A stretch of DNA of 64,000 bases from Candidatus Zhuqueibacterota bacterium (GTDB taxonomy: Bacteria; Zhuqueibacterota; Zhuqueibacteria; Oceanimicrobiales; Oceanimicrobiaceae). Within the stretch, counting starts at the first letter, position 1, and each line of letters starts with the position of its first letter. The stretch is taken from positions 28,691 through 92,690 of the forward strand of contig JAJDAD010000051.1 of NCBI GenBank assembly GCA_029262055.1, given 5' to 3'. The notes under the pieces were generated by a model. The model had not been told where the DNA came from. It worked only from the letters and a program-made list of their open reading frames with translations, and did not search any database. The position numbers and the translations under genes were made by a program. Positions 1-8,966 of the stretch are shown piece after piece.

Positions 1-391
1 CTGCCAGGAGCGCTGGTTTCGTAATGTCCTTTCCTTCGGCATAGAAAGTCCGGTGCAAAGCTGTCAGGTAATCGAAGACCGCTGTTGGCGCCAGCTCACG
101 GGCCACGACAAGCGCCCGGCTCGCAGGTTCGGTGTCGTAGATAAAGTCTTCACGATTGAGGGATTGGAAACGAAACGGCTGGCTGGTCCTCTGATGGACT
201 TCATGCCAATGATGCAAAATGTAGGCCCGTTCCTGGTCATTCATGGTTTCGGTGCTCCCAGGTCGCAAGCCACCGAGCACCAGGTGAAACTGCAGGTTGG
301 CAGCAAACTGCGCCCGCAGTTGCGCCAGCACCGGCGAGAATCCCCAGCACCAGGAGCACATGGGGTCGGCAACGTAAAGAATCTGTTTCAC
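1..391 (-). CDS. DsbA-family thioredoxin-fold oxidoreductase, 3' end cut by the window edge
   Basis: Read leftward from a GTG start at 389-391. Cys12-Ser-Trp-Cys15 follows an opening beta strand (ILYVADPM), and Trp-Gly-Phe comes next. This is the CXXC redox centre of the DsbA/FrnE branch annotated as predicted protein-disulfide isomerase. No signal peptide precedes it, so a cytoplasmic thiol oxidoreductase is more likely than a periplasmic DsbA. About 130 codons are visible, and family members usually run to just over 200 residues, so the missing part lies outside the window. A GGAGG about 15 nt upstream could serve as a distant ribosome binding site. The first ATG in frame is at the CXXC itself and would destroy the fold, which favours the GTG. 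Substrate unknown. Confidence 0.8.
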   Translation of the reverse strand, partial: MKQILYVADPMCSWCWGFSPVLAQLRAQFAANLQFHLVLGGLRPGSTETMNDQERAYILHHWHEVHQRTSQPFRFQSLNREDFIYDTEPASRALVVARELAPTAVFDYLTALHRTFYAEGKDITKPALLA

Positions 392-427
392 AGGCTTAGT
401 CCAATACCTCCACTGGATATTTCATGA

Positions 428-667
428 ATCAGAGTATTGTGCACATATCTAACCAACCACAGTCAGGAGGAATCCTTTTTGAACAGGTCCGATAGCGAAA
501 AACGAGCACAGGCTTTACCAAAAAAGATCCTTCCAGGATGACAATCAAGGTGTCTATGAATAGCGCAGGCTAACAACAATTATAAGTGGCAGCCGGCAAC
601 AGGCTCTGCTATTCCGCGGTCCTGCTATGGCAACTGGTCCGGCAGCCGGTGCGCGATGGGCTTAGCG
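428..667. other. intergenic stretch without recognisable feature
   Basis: About 240 bases between the upstream end of the DsbA-like gene and the end of the symporter gene, both on the minus strand. I see no good coding frame, no tRNA-like fold and no strong hairpin followed by a T-run. It should contain the promoter of the DsbA-like gene, but no convincing -35/-10 pair could be picked by eye. Confidence 0.4.
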
Positions 668-2191
668 TCACTCTAATTCAGAACAACTTTCCTCGTCTGT
701 TATTCCAGGTTTTGCCAGCCAGGCGCCTGCAAAGGTGAGCGGGACGGTCAGCAGCAAAGCGATGGTCGAAGTGACGCCCGGGTTGGCGAACGCAAGTCCG
801 GAGTCCGGGAATAACCGGCTGCCAAAGAAGAAGAGGAGGAAATGTCCGGCGAGACCCAAAACAGAAGCCGTCCAAACCAGTTTCAAAGGGATGTTTTCGA
901 ACAGGATGCCACCGAGGATCGGCGGGACTGCCGCTACCACCATTCCGTAAACGCCGACCTGCCCGAAAATGCCGAGCAATTTGGGCGGATTGAGACAAAT
1001 GAGGAAAGCCGCGGCGGCGATGGCCACCAGGACGGCATGACTGATTTTATAAGCATAGGCGAGCTGCTCAGCTTCGGAGAGTCGCTGTTTGCCGAAGCGT
1101 TTTATCAGGTTCATGACCAGGTCGTTGGCGCTGATGGTGGAGAGGGAAACTAGGATGCCGTCCAGGGTCGACATGCCTGCGGCCAGCAGGACGATGCTCA
1201 TTACCGTAAAAAGCCAGCCCGGAAAGACATTCTTCAGGTAAACCGTCATAACCAAATCCTGCCGAAATAACCCGGTGGTGGCGTCGAGGAATTGCTCCGG
1301 GTTGACCGCCAGCCGGGCGTAAAAACCGGCTATGGGCAGCAGAAAGAAGACGACCAGCGCCAGAATGGCGATAGTCAGGTAGTTTCTAACGGCCTTATCT
1401 GTTTTTACGTAAAGTGCCTTTGTCAGGATGTGGGGTTGAATGACCAGCGCGGCCCCAACGATCCAGCCGCTGACATAGATGGAAAAGACGCTGTTGAACA
1501 AGTTGCTCTGCGGGTTAACCCAGGCGACCAGGCTCGGGTCCTGCCGGGCTATATGCTCGAACAGGCCTGCTGGCGCCTGCCCGAAGTACTTCACGCCCGA
1601 GATAATAATAATCAGGGAAACGATCAGCATCAGCGAGCCTTGCAGCGTGTTAGTGAATGCGTGCGCGTAGGTACCACCCACGAAGACATAGCCGGTCACA
1701 AAACCGATGATGATGACCAGCGCCACCACATTTGAGACACCGAGTAGTTGTTGCATGACGATGGAAAGCCCACCCACGATCAGCACGACAAACGCCAAAG
1801 CGAAGAGATTTATGACCGCAAAATAGAGGGCAAAACCACTGGCCTGGTAGCGCGTGCCGATCCAGTGCGGCATGGTCAGCGCTTTGTTGCTTGCTCCGAT
1901 CTTGCGGAAGCGGAAAGACAGCAAGACCAGCATTATGCAAAATCCGAAGCCGACCGCCACCACAAAATGCATGAATCCGGCCAGGCCGTGCACGTAGATG
2001 AAGCCGGGGTTGATGATAAAGGTGGCCGCTGAGGCAGTGCTGGCGGCCAGCGTGATCCCCACCACGAAGGGCGACATGTCGCCTTTCCCAATGGCGAAGC
2101 TATCGAAGCCCCTGGTGCGTTTGTACCCAAGCCAGGCCAGGTACGAAGTCCCGAGCAGATAGACGACAAAAAGACTCCATGCGAACGTCAT
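668..2191 (-). CDS. sodium:solute symporter (SSS family)
   Basis: A 507-residue polytopic membrane protein made almost wholly of hydrophobic helices, with the first at residues 4-20. The early segment with GYKRTRGFDSFAIG, the Ser/Thr/Ala-rich helix near residue 50 and the overall length match the SSS (solute:Na+ symporter) family, which imports organic acids, amino acids or sugars at the inner membrane. It is the last gene of the long minus-strand acyl-CoA cluster, 30 nt after the first FabH-like gene, with GGGGATCCGGA just before its ATG. In that position it most likely imports the cluster's substrate or a precursor. The solute cannot be read from sequence. Family assignment is confident, substrate is not. 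Confidence 0.88.
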   Translation of the reverse strand: MTFAWSLFVVYLLGTSYLAWLGYKRTRGFDSFAIGKGDMSPFVVGITLAASTASAATFIINPGFIYVHGLAGFMHFVVAVGFGFCIMLVLLSFRFRKIGASNKALTMPHWIGTRYQASGFALYFAVINLFALAFVVLIVGGLSIVMQQLLGVSNVVALVIIIGFVTGYVFVGGTYAHAFTNTLQGSLMLIVSLIIIISGVKYFGQAPAGLFEHIARQDPSLVAWVNPQSNLFNSVFSIYVSGWIVGAALVIQPHILTKALYVKTDKAVRNYLTIAILALVVFFLLPIAGFYARLAVNPEQFLDATTGLFRQDLVMTVYLKNVFPGWLFTVMSIVLLAAGMSTLDGILVSLSTISANDLVMNLIKRFGKQRLSEAEQLAYAYKISHAVLVAIAAAAFLICLNPPKLLGIFGQVGVYGMVVAAVPPILGGILFENIPLKLVWTASVLGLAGHFLLFFFGSRLFPDSGLAFANPGVTSTIALLLTVPLTFAGAWLAKPGITDEESCSELE

Positions 2192-2221
2192 TTCCGGATC
2201 CCCGTTGGTGAATTTGCGATC

Positions 2222-3232
2222 TTATCCCCACGCAATTGCGGCTGCCCCCCAACTATAGCCGGCTCCGGCTGAGGCCAGTACGACGAAGTCGCCGTCGCTG
2301 ACTTTGCCGCAAGAGACAGCGCGCTGGAGAGCGAGGATGGTATCCAGGGTTTGAATGTGGCCGTAGTCCCAGGCGTACAGGATCTTGTCTTCCGAGATAC
2401 CGCACTCCCGTAATACGGACAACGTGTACGAGCGCTTGGCGTGCAACAGGGCAATCAAAGCCAGATCCGCGGGTGTGTACCCCGACTTGCGAACAACGTT
2501 GGTGATGACTTCCGCAAAATTCGTAACTGAAACCGGGTCCAGCTCTGCCTTCATCTTTTCGGGTTGACTCACTCTGAACGCGGGCTTGCCAGCGGACGAG
2601 AACTGTTCTACCTTACCGAAAGCTTCTGTTCCGATCGTCGGTACCTGCACGCATCTCGAAAACCGGCCGTCGAATTTGAAGTCGATGTCCAGAATTCTGT
2701 TGCGGGCGTAATCTCTGCGAAGCAGCACTGCGCCGGCGCCGTCGGCAAAATTAAAAATAAACCTGGAGAGAGGATCGGTATAATCCAGCAGGTCGGATTC
2801 ACGTGAAGCGCCTACCAGAAGCACATTATTCAGAGCCGGGTTACCACGCTGCATGTCCCGCGCCATTTGCAGCGCGACAATCAGGCCGGTGCAGGTCGCG
2901 TACATGTCAAACCCGAACGCACGACGCGCCCCTATCTGTTCTATCAGCCAGGTTGATAATGCCCAAACGTAGTGGTCTTTGTATTCACTGCCAAAATAGA
3001 TCACGGCATCGAGTTCAGCACCGGCAATGCCGGCGGACTTCAGGCACGACCGGGCCGCCGCCAACGCCATTGTGGAAGGCATTTCCCGGTCGTTTGCTTT
3101 CGTCTTCTGATGAATGCCGAATTTCTCGCGGATGACCGCTTCGGGTATGCCGCTGCGTTTCGCGATTTCAGCGCTGGTAATCCTGCCGGCCGGAATGTAG
3201 GTCGCGATCCCGGCAATGCCGACGTCTAGCAT
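2222..3232 (-). CDS. FabH-like (KAS III / thiolase superfamily) condensing enzyme 1
   Basis: A 336-residue protein colinear with beta-ketoacyl-ACP synthase III. It has the N-terminal GIATYIPAGRI strand, the nucleophile Cys114 in YATCTGL, a FADGAGAVLL segment near residue 162 and a C-terminal GAGYSWGAA. In the usual Cys-His-Asn triad, His264 (LLHAKRS) is kept, but the Asn of YGN is replaced: the motif reads DYGH with His292. That resembles condensing enzymes that use CoA thioesters, such as PqsC, more than housekeeping FabH. It lies 15 nt downstream of acyl-CoA ligase 1, with GGGGAAGG before the ATG, so the two are probably translated from one message. Function inferred: condensation, or reverse cleavage, of acyl-CoA made by the neighbouring ligases. 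Exact reaction unknown. Confidence 0.85.
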   Translation of the reverse strand: MLDVGIAGIATYIPAGRITSAEIAKRSGIPEAVIREKFGIHQKTKANDREMPSTMALAAARSCLKSAGIAGAELDAVIYFGSEYKDHYVWALSTWLIEQIGARRAFGFDMYATCTGLIVALQMARDMQRGNPALNNVLLVGASRESDLLDYTDPLSRFIFNFADGAGAVLLRRDYARNRILDIDFKFDGRFSRCVQVPTIGTEAFGKVEQFSSAGKPAFRVSQPEKMKAELDPVSVTNFAEVITNVVRKSGYTPADLALIALLHAKRSYTLSVLRECGISEDKILYAWDYGHIQTLDTILALQRAVSCGKVSDGDFVVLASAGAGYSWGAAAIAWG

Positions 3233-3247
3233 GCCTTCCCCGGACGC

Positions 3248-4768
3248 TTACGCATACTGCTGCCTCAGGACCCTTTTCAGGACCTTGCCGATATCATTTC
3301 GTGGCAAGCTTGGGACAAAGACAACGGATTTCGGAATTTTGTAGCGCGCGAGTTTATCCTGCATAAAATCGATGAGGTCCTGTTCGCTTGCTTCCACTTC
3401 CGGCTTGCAGACCACGACAGCTTTGCCGACTTCCTGCCATTTCGGGTCAGGCACGCCGATGACCGCGACCTCGGCGACGGCAGGATGTTGGTACAGGATC
3501 GCTTCGATTTCGGCGGGATAGACATTTTCCCCGCCCGAAATGTACATGTCTTTCCACCTGTCCACGATGTAGTAACAGCCGTCGTCATCGTAGCGCGCCG
3601 CATCGCCGGAATGCAGCCAACCGTCGACAATGGCTTCGGCCGTGGCTTCCGGACGCTTCCAGTAACCGCTGGTAACGTTGCCCCGAATGCAGAGTTCGCC
3701 TACCTGGTTGGGGCCGAGCTTGTTGTGCGCCTCGTCCATCAGACAAACTTCGGTGTGCAGCACGGGCTTGCCGACCGACCCTGCCTTGTCGACGGCATCT
3801 TCTTTTGAGATTAAAAAAACGGTGGGGCCGGTCTCAGTCATGCCAAAGCCCTGGCGGATGATGATGCCTTTTTTTGCATAATCTTGAATCAACGACGCCG
3901 GCAGTGGCGAACCACCGCTGCACCAGACTCTGACGCTGCTGAGATCGAAGCTGTCGAATCCTGCATACTGCTGCAAGGCGAGATAGATGGCGGGCACCAG
4001 CAGGACCACCGTAACGCTGTGCTGCTCAATGCTGCGCAGCAGCAGGGCCGGATCGAACTCGCGCATCACCACTACCGTTCCGCCGCAATGAAAAGTGGGG
4101 CAGGCGAACAAGCCCAGGCCCCCGATGTGAAAGGCCGGCAGAACCACCAGATTGCTGTCACGCGAGCTTAAGTCGATGGCCTGCCCACTGCCGACGGCGT
4201 TGTAGAAGAAATTTCCATAGGTAACTTGCGCGCCCTTAGGCTGACCGGTGGTGCCGGAGGTATAGATGATCGCCCAGGTGTCGTCATAGGAGAGCTGCGG
4301 TCCGGCAAAGTCTGCGGGAGAGCCTTGTGCCAATGCGGTGGCATAGGGCAGGGCGTTCTCTTCCGAAGGCTCGTCACCTATGACCAGCGGATGTTCGATC
4401 CGTATCTTTTTCTGCAAAACTCGGGCGGCTTGTGAAAACTCGGCGTCATGGATGAGCACGCGTGCTTCGCAATCCTGCATGATGTAAGTGAGTTCCGGAA
4501 CAGCCAGGCGCCAATTCAACGTATTGAGGATCGCGCCGATCTTGCTGCAGGCAAAAAGCGCTTCAAAGTACTGCGGAGAGTTTTTTGCTAAAATCGCAAC
4601 GCGGTCGCCCGGCCTGATGGCGAGATCGCTCTGCAGGAAGGACGCGAGGCGGTTCGCGCGCCGGTTGAACTGGCGATAGGTCAGCGATCTGCCCGTCCCC
4701 TGGTCAAATATGGCTGGTTTGTGCGGATTGCGCTCGGCGTGCCTTTTTAGCCAATCAAAGTGATGCAT
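3248..4768 (-). CDS. AMP-forming acyl-CoA ligase 1
   Basis: A 506-residue ANL-superfamily adenylate-forming enzyme. Visible motifs are the P-loop YTSGTTGQPKG at about 169-180, GFGMTETGP at about 307-314, WLHSGDAARYDDDG followed by the hinge-region SGGENVYPAEIE, and the C-terminal catalytic lysine in IGKVLK (Lys495). These catalyse carboxylate + ATP + CoA to acyl-CoA + AMP + PPi. The motif set is that of medium/long-chain fatty acyl-CoA or aryl-CoA synthetases. It is one of three paralogous ligases in the cluster, and the only one with the canonical TSGTTG loop. It precedes condensing enzyme 1 by 15 nt, and a strong hairpin (4791-4819) separates it from the upstream receptor gene. Substrate not deducible. 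Confidence 0.9.
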   Translation of the reverse strand: MHHFDWLKRHAERNPHKPAIFDQGTGRSLTYRQFNRRANRLASFLQSDLAIRPGDRVAILAKNSPQYFEALFACSKIGAILNTLNWRLAVPELTYIMQDCEARVLIHDAEFSQAARVLQKKIRIEHPLVIGDEPSEENALPYATALAQGSPADFAGPQLSYDDTWAIIYTSGTTGQPKGAQVTYGNFFYNAVGSGQAIDLSSRDSNLVVLPAFHIGGLGLFACPTFHCGGTVVVMREFDPALLLRSIEQHSVTVVLLVPAIYLALQQYAGFDSFDLSSVRVWCSGGSPLPASLIQDYAKKGIIIRQGFGMTETGPTVFLISKEDAVDKAGSVGKPVLHTEVCLMDEAHNKLGPNQVGELCIRGNVTSGYWKRPEATAEAIVDGWLHSGDAARYDDDGCYYIVDRWKDMYISGGENVYPAEIEAILYQHPAVAEVAVIGVPDPKWQEVGKAVVVCKPEVEASEQDLIDFMQDKLARYKIPKSVVFVPSLPRNDIGKVLKRVLRQQYA

Positions 4769-4790
4769 CGGAGTGTGGGGTTAAGCAAAG

Positions 4791-4819
4791 AATCCCGGAG
4801 TCGCAGGTACTCCGGGATT
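4791..4819 (-). terminator. strong hairpin between receptor and ligase 1 (attenuator or processing signal)
   Basis: AATCCCGGAGT at 4791-4801 pairs perfectly with ACTCCGGGATT at 4809-4819 around a 7-nt loop. It sits between the end of the TonB-receptor gene and the start of ligase 1 on the same strand. The bases following it in the direction of transcription contain only short T pairs, so it is not a textbook intrinsic terminator. It could lower expression of the last three genes or stabilise the receptor mRNA. Confidence 0.5.
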
Positions 4820-4834
4820 CCTTGTCCTGTAGGT

Positions 4835-7297
4835 CTAGTAGATGGTGTATTTCAGTTCGGCTGCAAACAAGCGCCCGATGGACGGTGATGCCACAAAGTC
4901 CCGCACTTCCGAGTCGAAAATATTGATCACCTGGGCAGAAACAGCCAGGTTGCGTGTGGCCCTATAACCGACGCTGACGTCGAAGTTCACATAGCCGCCG
5001 AGCGGTCCTTCGTTGAAATCTCTACCCACGCGTTGGCCTTCGACAACCGGATCGCCGCCCACAATCAGGTCGGTGTTGGTTGCGGCCGCAACGTTGATGC
5101 CTGAGAAGAAGTCATACTCGTCGACCCAGCGTGCGCCGAGCATACCAAACCATTCGTCCCGGTTTGCGGTGAGTGCCACGTTGAGTTTGTGCTTCGGCGC
5201 GTTGATCGGCAGGTCGGTTTCCAGCACCTGGCCGTCGCGGTTGCCGTCGTTTTTGGGGTCATCGGAATCCAGGTCAAAATCGAAGAAGGAGTAGTTGGCC
5301 TTCACACTGACATTCTTGTTGACGAAATAATTCAGGCCGAAATCAAAACCATAAGTCGTGACCTGCCCGAAGTTCAAATAAGTCAGCAGAAAGGCGGCCT
5401 GGTCCTGGCCGGGCAGAACATCACTGATGGGACGTCCGCCGCGTTGCGTCACCGGGCTGGTTCCGGCAATGTTAATGAGCGGGCTGATGAACTCCTCGTG
5501 AAAATTGATGTAGGCATTGCTGTCGATGAAGAGTTTGTCGGACACGATGCCTTTGTATCCGGCTTCCACGGTCTGGATGGTTTCCACCTCCAGTTTCGGG
5601 ATGGCGCTGCCGTCCGCCAGCGTAAAGCCTTCGCCATTGCCCAGCAACAAGCCGCCAAAGATATTGGCGCTCAGGTTCAGAATCGTGGGCGCTGCGATGC
5701 CCTTACCATAGGTCAGGCGCCAGGTTCCGCTGCCCTGAGTATACAGCAAGCCGCCCTTCGGGATGAAGTTGCTGCCGTAAAACTCATGGTCATCCACGCG
5801 TGCCGCGGCAATTGCCCGGAACCCGCTTTCGCCCAACGCTTTTTCGACCTGGGTGTACACGCCGACCTGGTCCAGGTCAATCGAGCCGCCATTGTCGATC
5901 AGAAAGGTACCTTTGCTGTCGGCCATGTCCTTTTGATACTGCACGCCGCCAGTGACTTCAAATCCTTCCCAGGTGTTGTTGTACTGCGCTTCGGCATTTA
6001 CGCGCCGGGAATCATCCTGGAAGTTGGATTCACGATTTAACGGAATACCGAAAGTCGCATTCCATTGTTCATGCAGAGAACGTTCCACGGATTCCTGCTC
6101 CGAAAAGCCAGCATTGATAAAACTGAGGTAGTTTTGCGTTCTTTGGTTCATGGCAAAAGTGTCATCAGTGATGCTCCAGGAGTGATAGACCTGGGCAAAG
6201 AATCTCGGAGAGACGTATTGCGCTTGCCCGAAAAAGACGCGCCAGTCTTTGATCATGTTTCTGCCTGCGTTGGTGACACCGATGTTGTTGCTATTGCTGG
6301 CGCCGGCGGTGATGATAAAATCGGACTCGGGATTGGGACTGAAGTAGAACGACGCCTCGCCACGGATGGAGTCAAAGTCACGATCCAGCAGCAATTCATT
6401 AAACGCTGCCCCACCGACGTAAACAGAATCCACGAAGTTGAACTCTTCCCCCTGGGTGTATTCGCCGCTCACCTTGTACCTGAAGGTTTCATTGACGACT
6501 TTGGCGTGCCTGACCCTTCCGGAAAATGTGCTGTGACTGCCGCCACCGCCGGCAAAGGTCGTGCCCTCCGATGTGCGCGGATCCTTGGTGATGGTATTGA
6601 TGAGACCGTTATGCGCATTTGGACCGTAGAGAGCCGCGTTGGGTCCCAGAATGATCTCGATTCTCTCGACATCCTCTTTGACAGTCGTACCCAGCGCGCC
6701 CAGTGGCAGGCCGGTGGCGATCAGGGTTGACAGGCGATTGTCATTCATCTGCAGGTTCTTGGAATTAAAGGCGCTGTTGAAGCCCCGGATGTTCAAGCCG
6801 GTACCGAGGACGCCGGTGCGGATATAATCTACGCCCTTTTCGTAAGCCAGTAGCTCTCCCAGATTAGAGGAGGGGTGCTCATCGATTTGGCGCGCAGAAA
6901 TCACGTCGATTGTGGCCGGAGCTTCGGTGATTTTTTGCTGCCGCTTCGAAGCTGTCACCACCAGGGTTTCCCCGAAAACGGAACCTTCCTGCAAGGTCAG
7001 GGCCAGAGTCGTGACAGCATCCCCTGTAATCGTGACTGATGCGGTCATTTCCTGAAAGCCGATGTAAGTAGCTTTGAGCATGTACTCGCCCGCAGGCACG
7101 TCCTTGATGGTGTAGGAGCCGTCGTTTTGTGTCGCCGCTCCGAACTGAGTACCGACCAACTGGACATTCGTGCCCGGCAGGGCTTTGCCGTTTTCATCTG
7201 TCACTGTCCCCTGAATAGTTCCGGTTTGTGCCCATACCAGCGAGGTACTCAGGAGCAAAACACAAACCAGAGCAAATAAGATTTTGAAAAACTGCAT
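4835..7297 (-). CDS. TonB-dependent outer-membrane receptor with carboxypeptidase-regulatory-like domain
   Basis: An 820-residue outer-membrane receptor. It has a signal peptide (residues 1-23, ending LVWAQ), then a CarboxypepD_reg-like beta-sandwich at about 26-110 (GTVTDENGKALPGTNV). A plug domain follows, with VVTASKRQQKITEAPATIDVIS and later RIEIILGPNAALYGPNAHNGLIN. A long beta-barrel ends in an aromatic-rich strand (AAELKYTIY). Energised by TonB-ExbB-ExbD (a system is encoded at 42088-44049), such receptors import bulky or scarce ligands. Its position inside the acyl-CoA cluster suggests that the ligand feeds that pathway. AGGAGGA lies a few bases before the ATG. An 88-nt gap separates it from ligase 2 upstream. 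Ligand unknown. Confidence 0.92.
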   Translation of the reverse strand: MQFFKILFALVCVLLLSTSLVWAQTGTIQGTVTDENGKALPGTNVQLVGTQFGAATQNDGSYTIKDVPAGEYMLKATYIGFQEMTASVTITGDAVTTLALTLQEGSVFGETLVVTASKRQQKITEAPATIDVISARQIDEHPSSNLGELLAYEKGVDYIRTGVLGTGLNIRGFNSAFNSKNLQMNDNRLSTLIATGLPLGALGTTVKEDVERIEIILGPNAALYGPNAHNGLINTITKDPRTSEGTTFAGGGGSHSTFSGRVRHAKVVNETFRYKVSGEYTQGEEFNFVDSVYVGGAAFNELLLDRDFDSIRGEASFYFSPNPESDFIITAGASNSNNIGVTNAGRNMIKDWRVFFGQAQYVSPRFFAQVYHSWSITDDTFAMNQRTQNYLSFINAGFSEQESVERSLHEQWNATFGIPLNRESNFQDDSRRVNAEAQYNNTWEGFEVTGGVQYQKDMADSKGTFLIDNGGSIDLDQVGVYTQVEKALGESGFRAIAAARVDDHEFYGSNFIPKGGLLYTQGSGTWRLTYGKGIAAPTILNLSANIFGGLLLGNGEGFTLADGSAIPKLEVETIQTVEAGYKGIVSDKLFIDSNAYINFHEEFISPLINIAGTSPVTQRGGRPISDVLPGQDQAAFLLTYLNFGQVTTYGFDFGLNYFVNKNVSVKANYSFFDFDLDSDDPKNDGNRDGQVLETDLPINAPKHKLNVALTANRDEWFGMLGARWVDEYDFFSGINVAAATNTDLIVGGDPVVEGQRVGRDFNEGPLGGYVNFDVSVGYRATRNLAVSAQVINIFDSEVRDFVASPSIGRLFAAELKYTIY

Positions 7298-7385
7298 GGT
7301 ATCCTCCTACGTTATGTTTGTTAACACACTCTTGCTTCAGAACTGTTGCCTCGGGCCTGGGCTATCACCTCCTACCTGGTGGCTG

Positions 7386-8933
7386 TTAGGATTGGTTTGT
7401 TAGATATTCTTTCAGAAGCACTTTCTTGTCTATTTTGCCTATTGCTGTCTTGGGTAGCACCGTCAAAAAAATGACGGAATTCGGAACTTTGTATTTCGCG
7501 ATCCTTGCCAGAAGATAGTCTCTCAGTTCCGCCTCAGTTAAAGATTCATTTTGCTCTGGCACCACAAACGCCCTACCTACTTCACCCCACTTCTCGTCAG
7601 GCATTCCTATCAGCGCTGCTTCGGAAACCGCTGGATGAGAGTGCATGACGCTTTCGACTTCAGCCGGGTAGACATTTTCGCCGCCACTTATGAACATGTC
7701 CTTGCTCCGGCCAACTATGTAGTAATATCCTTCAGCATCCCTTTGAGCCAGATCCCCGGTGTGCAGCCATCCGTCTCTAATCGCGGCTTCAGTTTCCTGT
7801 GGCATGTTCATGTAGCCCGGCGTAATGTGCGGCCCGGCAATAAGGAGCTCCCCCGCCTCCTCACCACCGCATTCACTGCCGTCGTCCCGGATGATTTTTG
7901 TTTGGATGTGGAACAAAGGGTACCCCACGGATCCTGGCTTGCGCTGCACATCTTCAGGCGGAAGCCAGAAATTGTTGCCCGACGCTTCGGTCAGGCCGTA
8001 GCCGAGCTTGAAGTCGACCCCTTTGTCCCAAAATTTTTCCATCACCGGGTGCGGACAGGGTGCGCCGCCGCTTATCACCAACTTAAGTCCCGAAAAGTCC
8101 GTCGCATGCCAGCGTGGGTGCTGCTGCATCATGATGTACATGGTCGGCACGCCGACGAACATACTCAGACCGCCGTCGGCAATCAGGTCAAAGGTTTCGT
8201 CGACATCAAATTCCTTGCACAGGATGGTTTTGCCACCAACGTGCACCAAGGGCAGCATGAAGATATTTGGACCGCCGATATGAAACAGAGGTAGTTGCAG
8301 GGCGGCCACGTCCCCGGCTGTGAGCCCCCAACTGGTCACGGTGTTAATGCTGTTCCAGGTCATATTGCCGTGCGTCAGGATGGCTCCTTTGGGCAAACCG
8401 GTGGTGCCGCCGGTGTAGTAGATGCCCCAAGTGTCATCCATGGTCAGCTCCGCTGCTGGCGGTTGCTCACACGATTGCCTTGCCCGTTCTGCCAGGAGAA
8501 GATGAGCGTTGTCTACCGCCTCCTGCATGGCGACGATTGTCTTAATCGTGGTCAACACCGAGCCTAACTCCCGCACTTGTGCCAGCCATTCCGAAGAGTA
8601 ACAGAGTACTTTGGGCGCGGCAGCACTAATGATTTTCTGTAATTCCAAAGCCGTAAGGCGCCAGTTCAGATTGTGCAGAATTGCTCCCAATTTGCCGCAT
8701 GCAAAAAAGAGGTCCAAATACTCGATGCAGTTGCACGCGTAGACTGCCACCAGGTCGTCCTTGCCGACACCGAGAGCGGCCAGGAAGTGAGCGCTCTGAT
8801 TTGCTCGTGCGTTCCATTCCTGAAAGGTAAGTTGCTGACCCGTGCCGGCATCCTCCAACCCAATGCGCATGGGGGTCAGTTGTGCCCGCTTGTGCAACCA
8901 GTCTGTGGCGTAGTGTGATTTCGCTGCTGCCAT
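7386..8933 (-). CDS. AMP-forming acyl-CoA ligase 2
   Basis: A 515-residue ANL-superfamily ligase. Motifs are YYTGGTTGLPKG (P-loop, with Gly in place of the usual Ser of TSGTTG), GYGLTEASG, GWLHTGDLAQRDAEG with the hinge SGGENVYPAEVE, and the C-terminal lysine motif AIGKIDKK. It activates a carboxylic acid to its CoA thioester via the acyl-AMP. It is paralogous to ligases 1 and 3 but clearly diverged from them in the substrate-pocket half, so different acids are likely. It sits 33 nt after condensing enzyme 2, which makes a second ligase/KAS pair. Substrate unknown. Confidence 0.9.
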   Translation of the reverse strand: MAAAKSHYATDWLHKRAQLTPMRIGLEDAGTGQQLTFQEWNARANQSAHFLAALGVGKDDLVAVYACNCIEYLDLFFACGKLGAILHNLNWRLTALELQKIISAAAPKVLCYSSEWLAQVRELGSVLTTIKTIVAMQEAVDNAHLLLAERARQSCEQPPAAELTMDDTWGIYYTGGTTGLPKGAILTHGNMTWNSINTVTSWGLTAGDVAALQLPLFHIGGPNIFMLPLVHVGGKTILCKEFDVDETFDLIADGGLSMFVGVPTMYIMMQQHPRWHATDFSGLKLVISGGAPCPHPVMEKFWDKGVDFKLGYGLTEASGNNFWLPPEDVQRKPGSVGYPLFHIQTKIIRDDGSECGGEEAGELLIAGPHITPGYMNMPQETEAAIRDGWLHTGDLAQRDAEGYYYIVGRSKDMFISGGENVYPAEVESVMHSHPAVSEAALIGMPDEKWGEVGRAFVVPEQNESLTEAELRDYLLARIAKYKVPNSVIFLTVLPKTAIGKIDKKVLLKEYLTNQS

Positions 8934-8966
8934 GAGCTTTTCAGATTTTCACCTGTGTGCACAGCT

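Noticed and set aside
5189..6040. 283-codon open frame antisense to the TonB receptor
   Set aside because: It mirrors the receptor's codon pattern on the opposite strand and has no domain, signal or ribosome site. Other long antisense frames (6065-6730, 17841-18569, 29341-30282) were dropped for the same reason.
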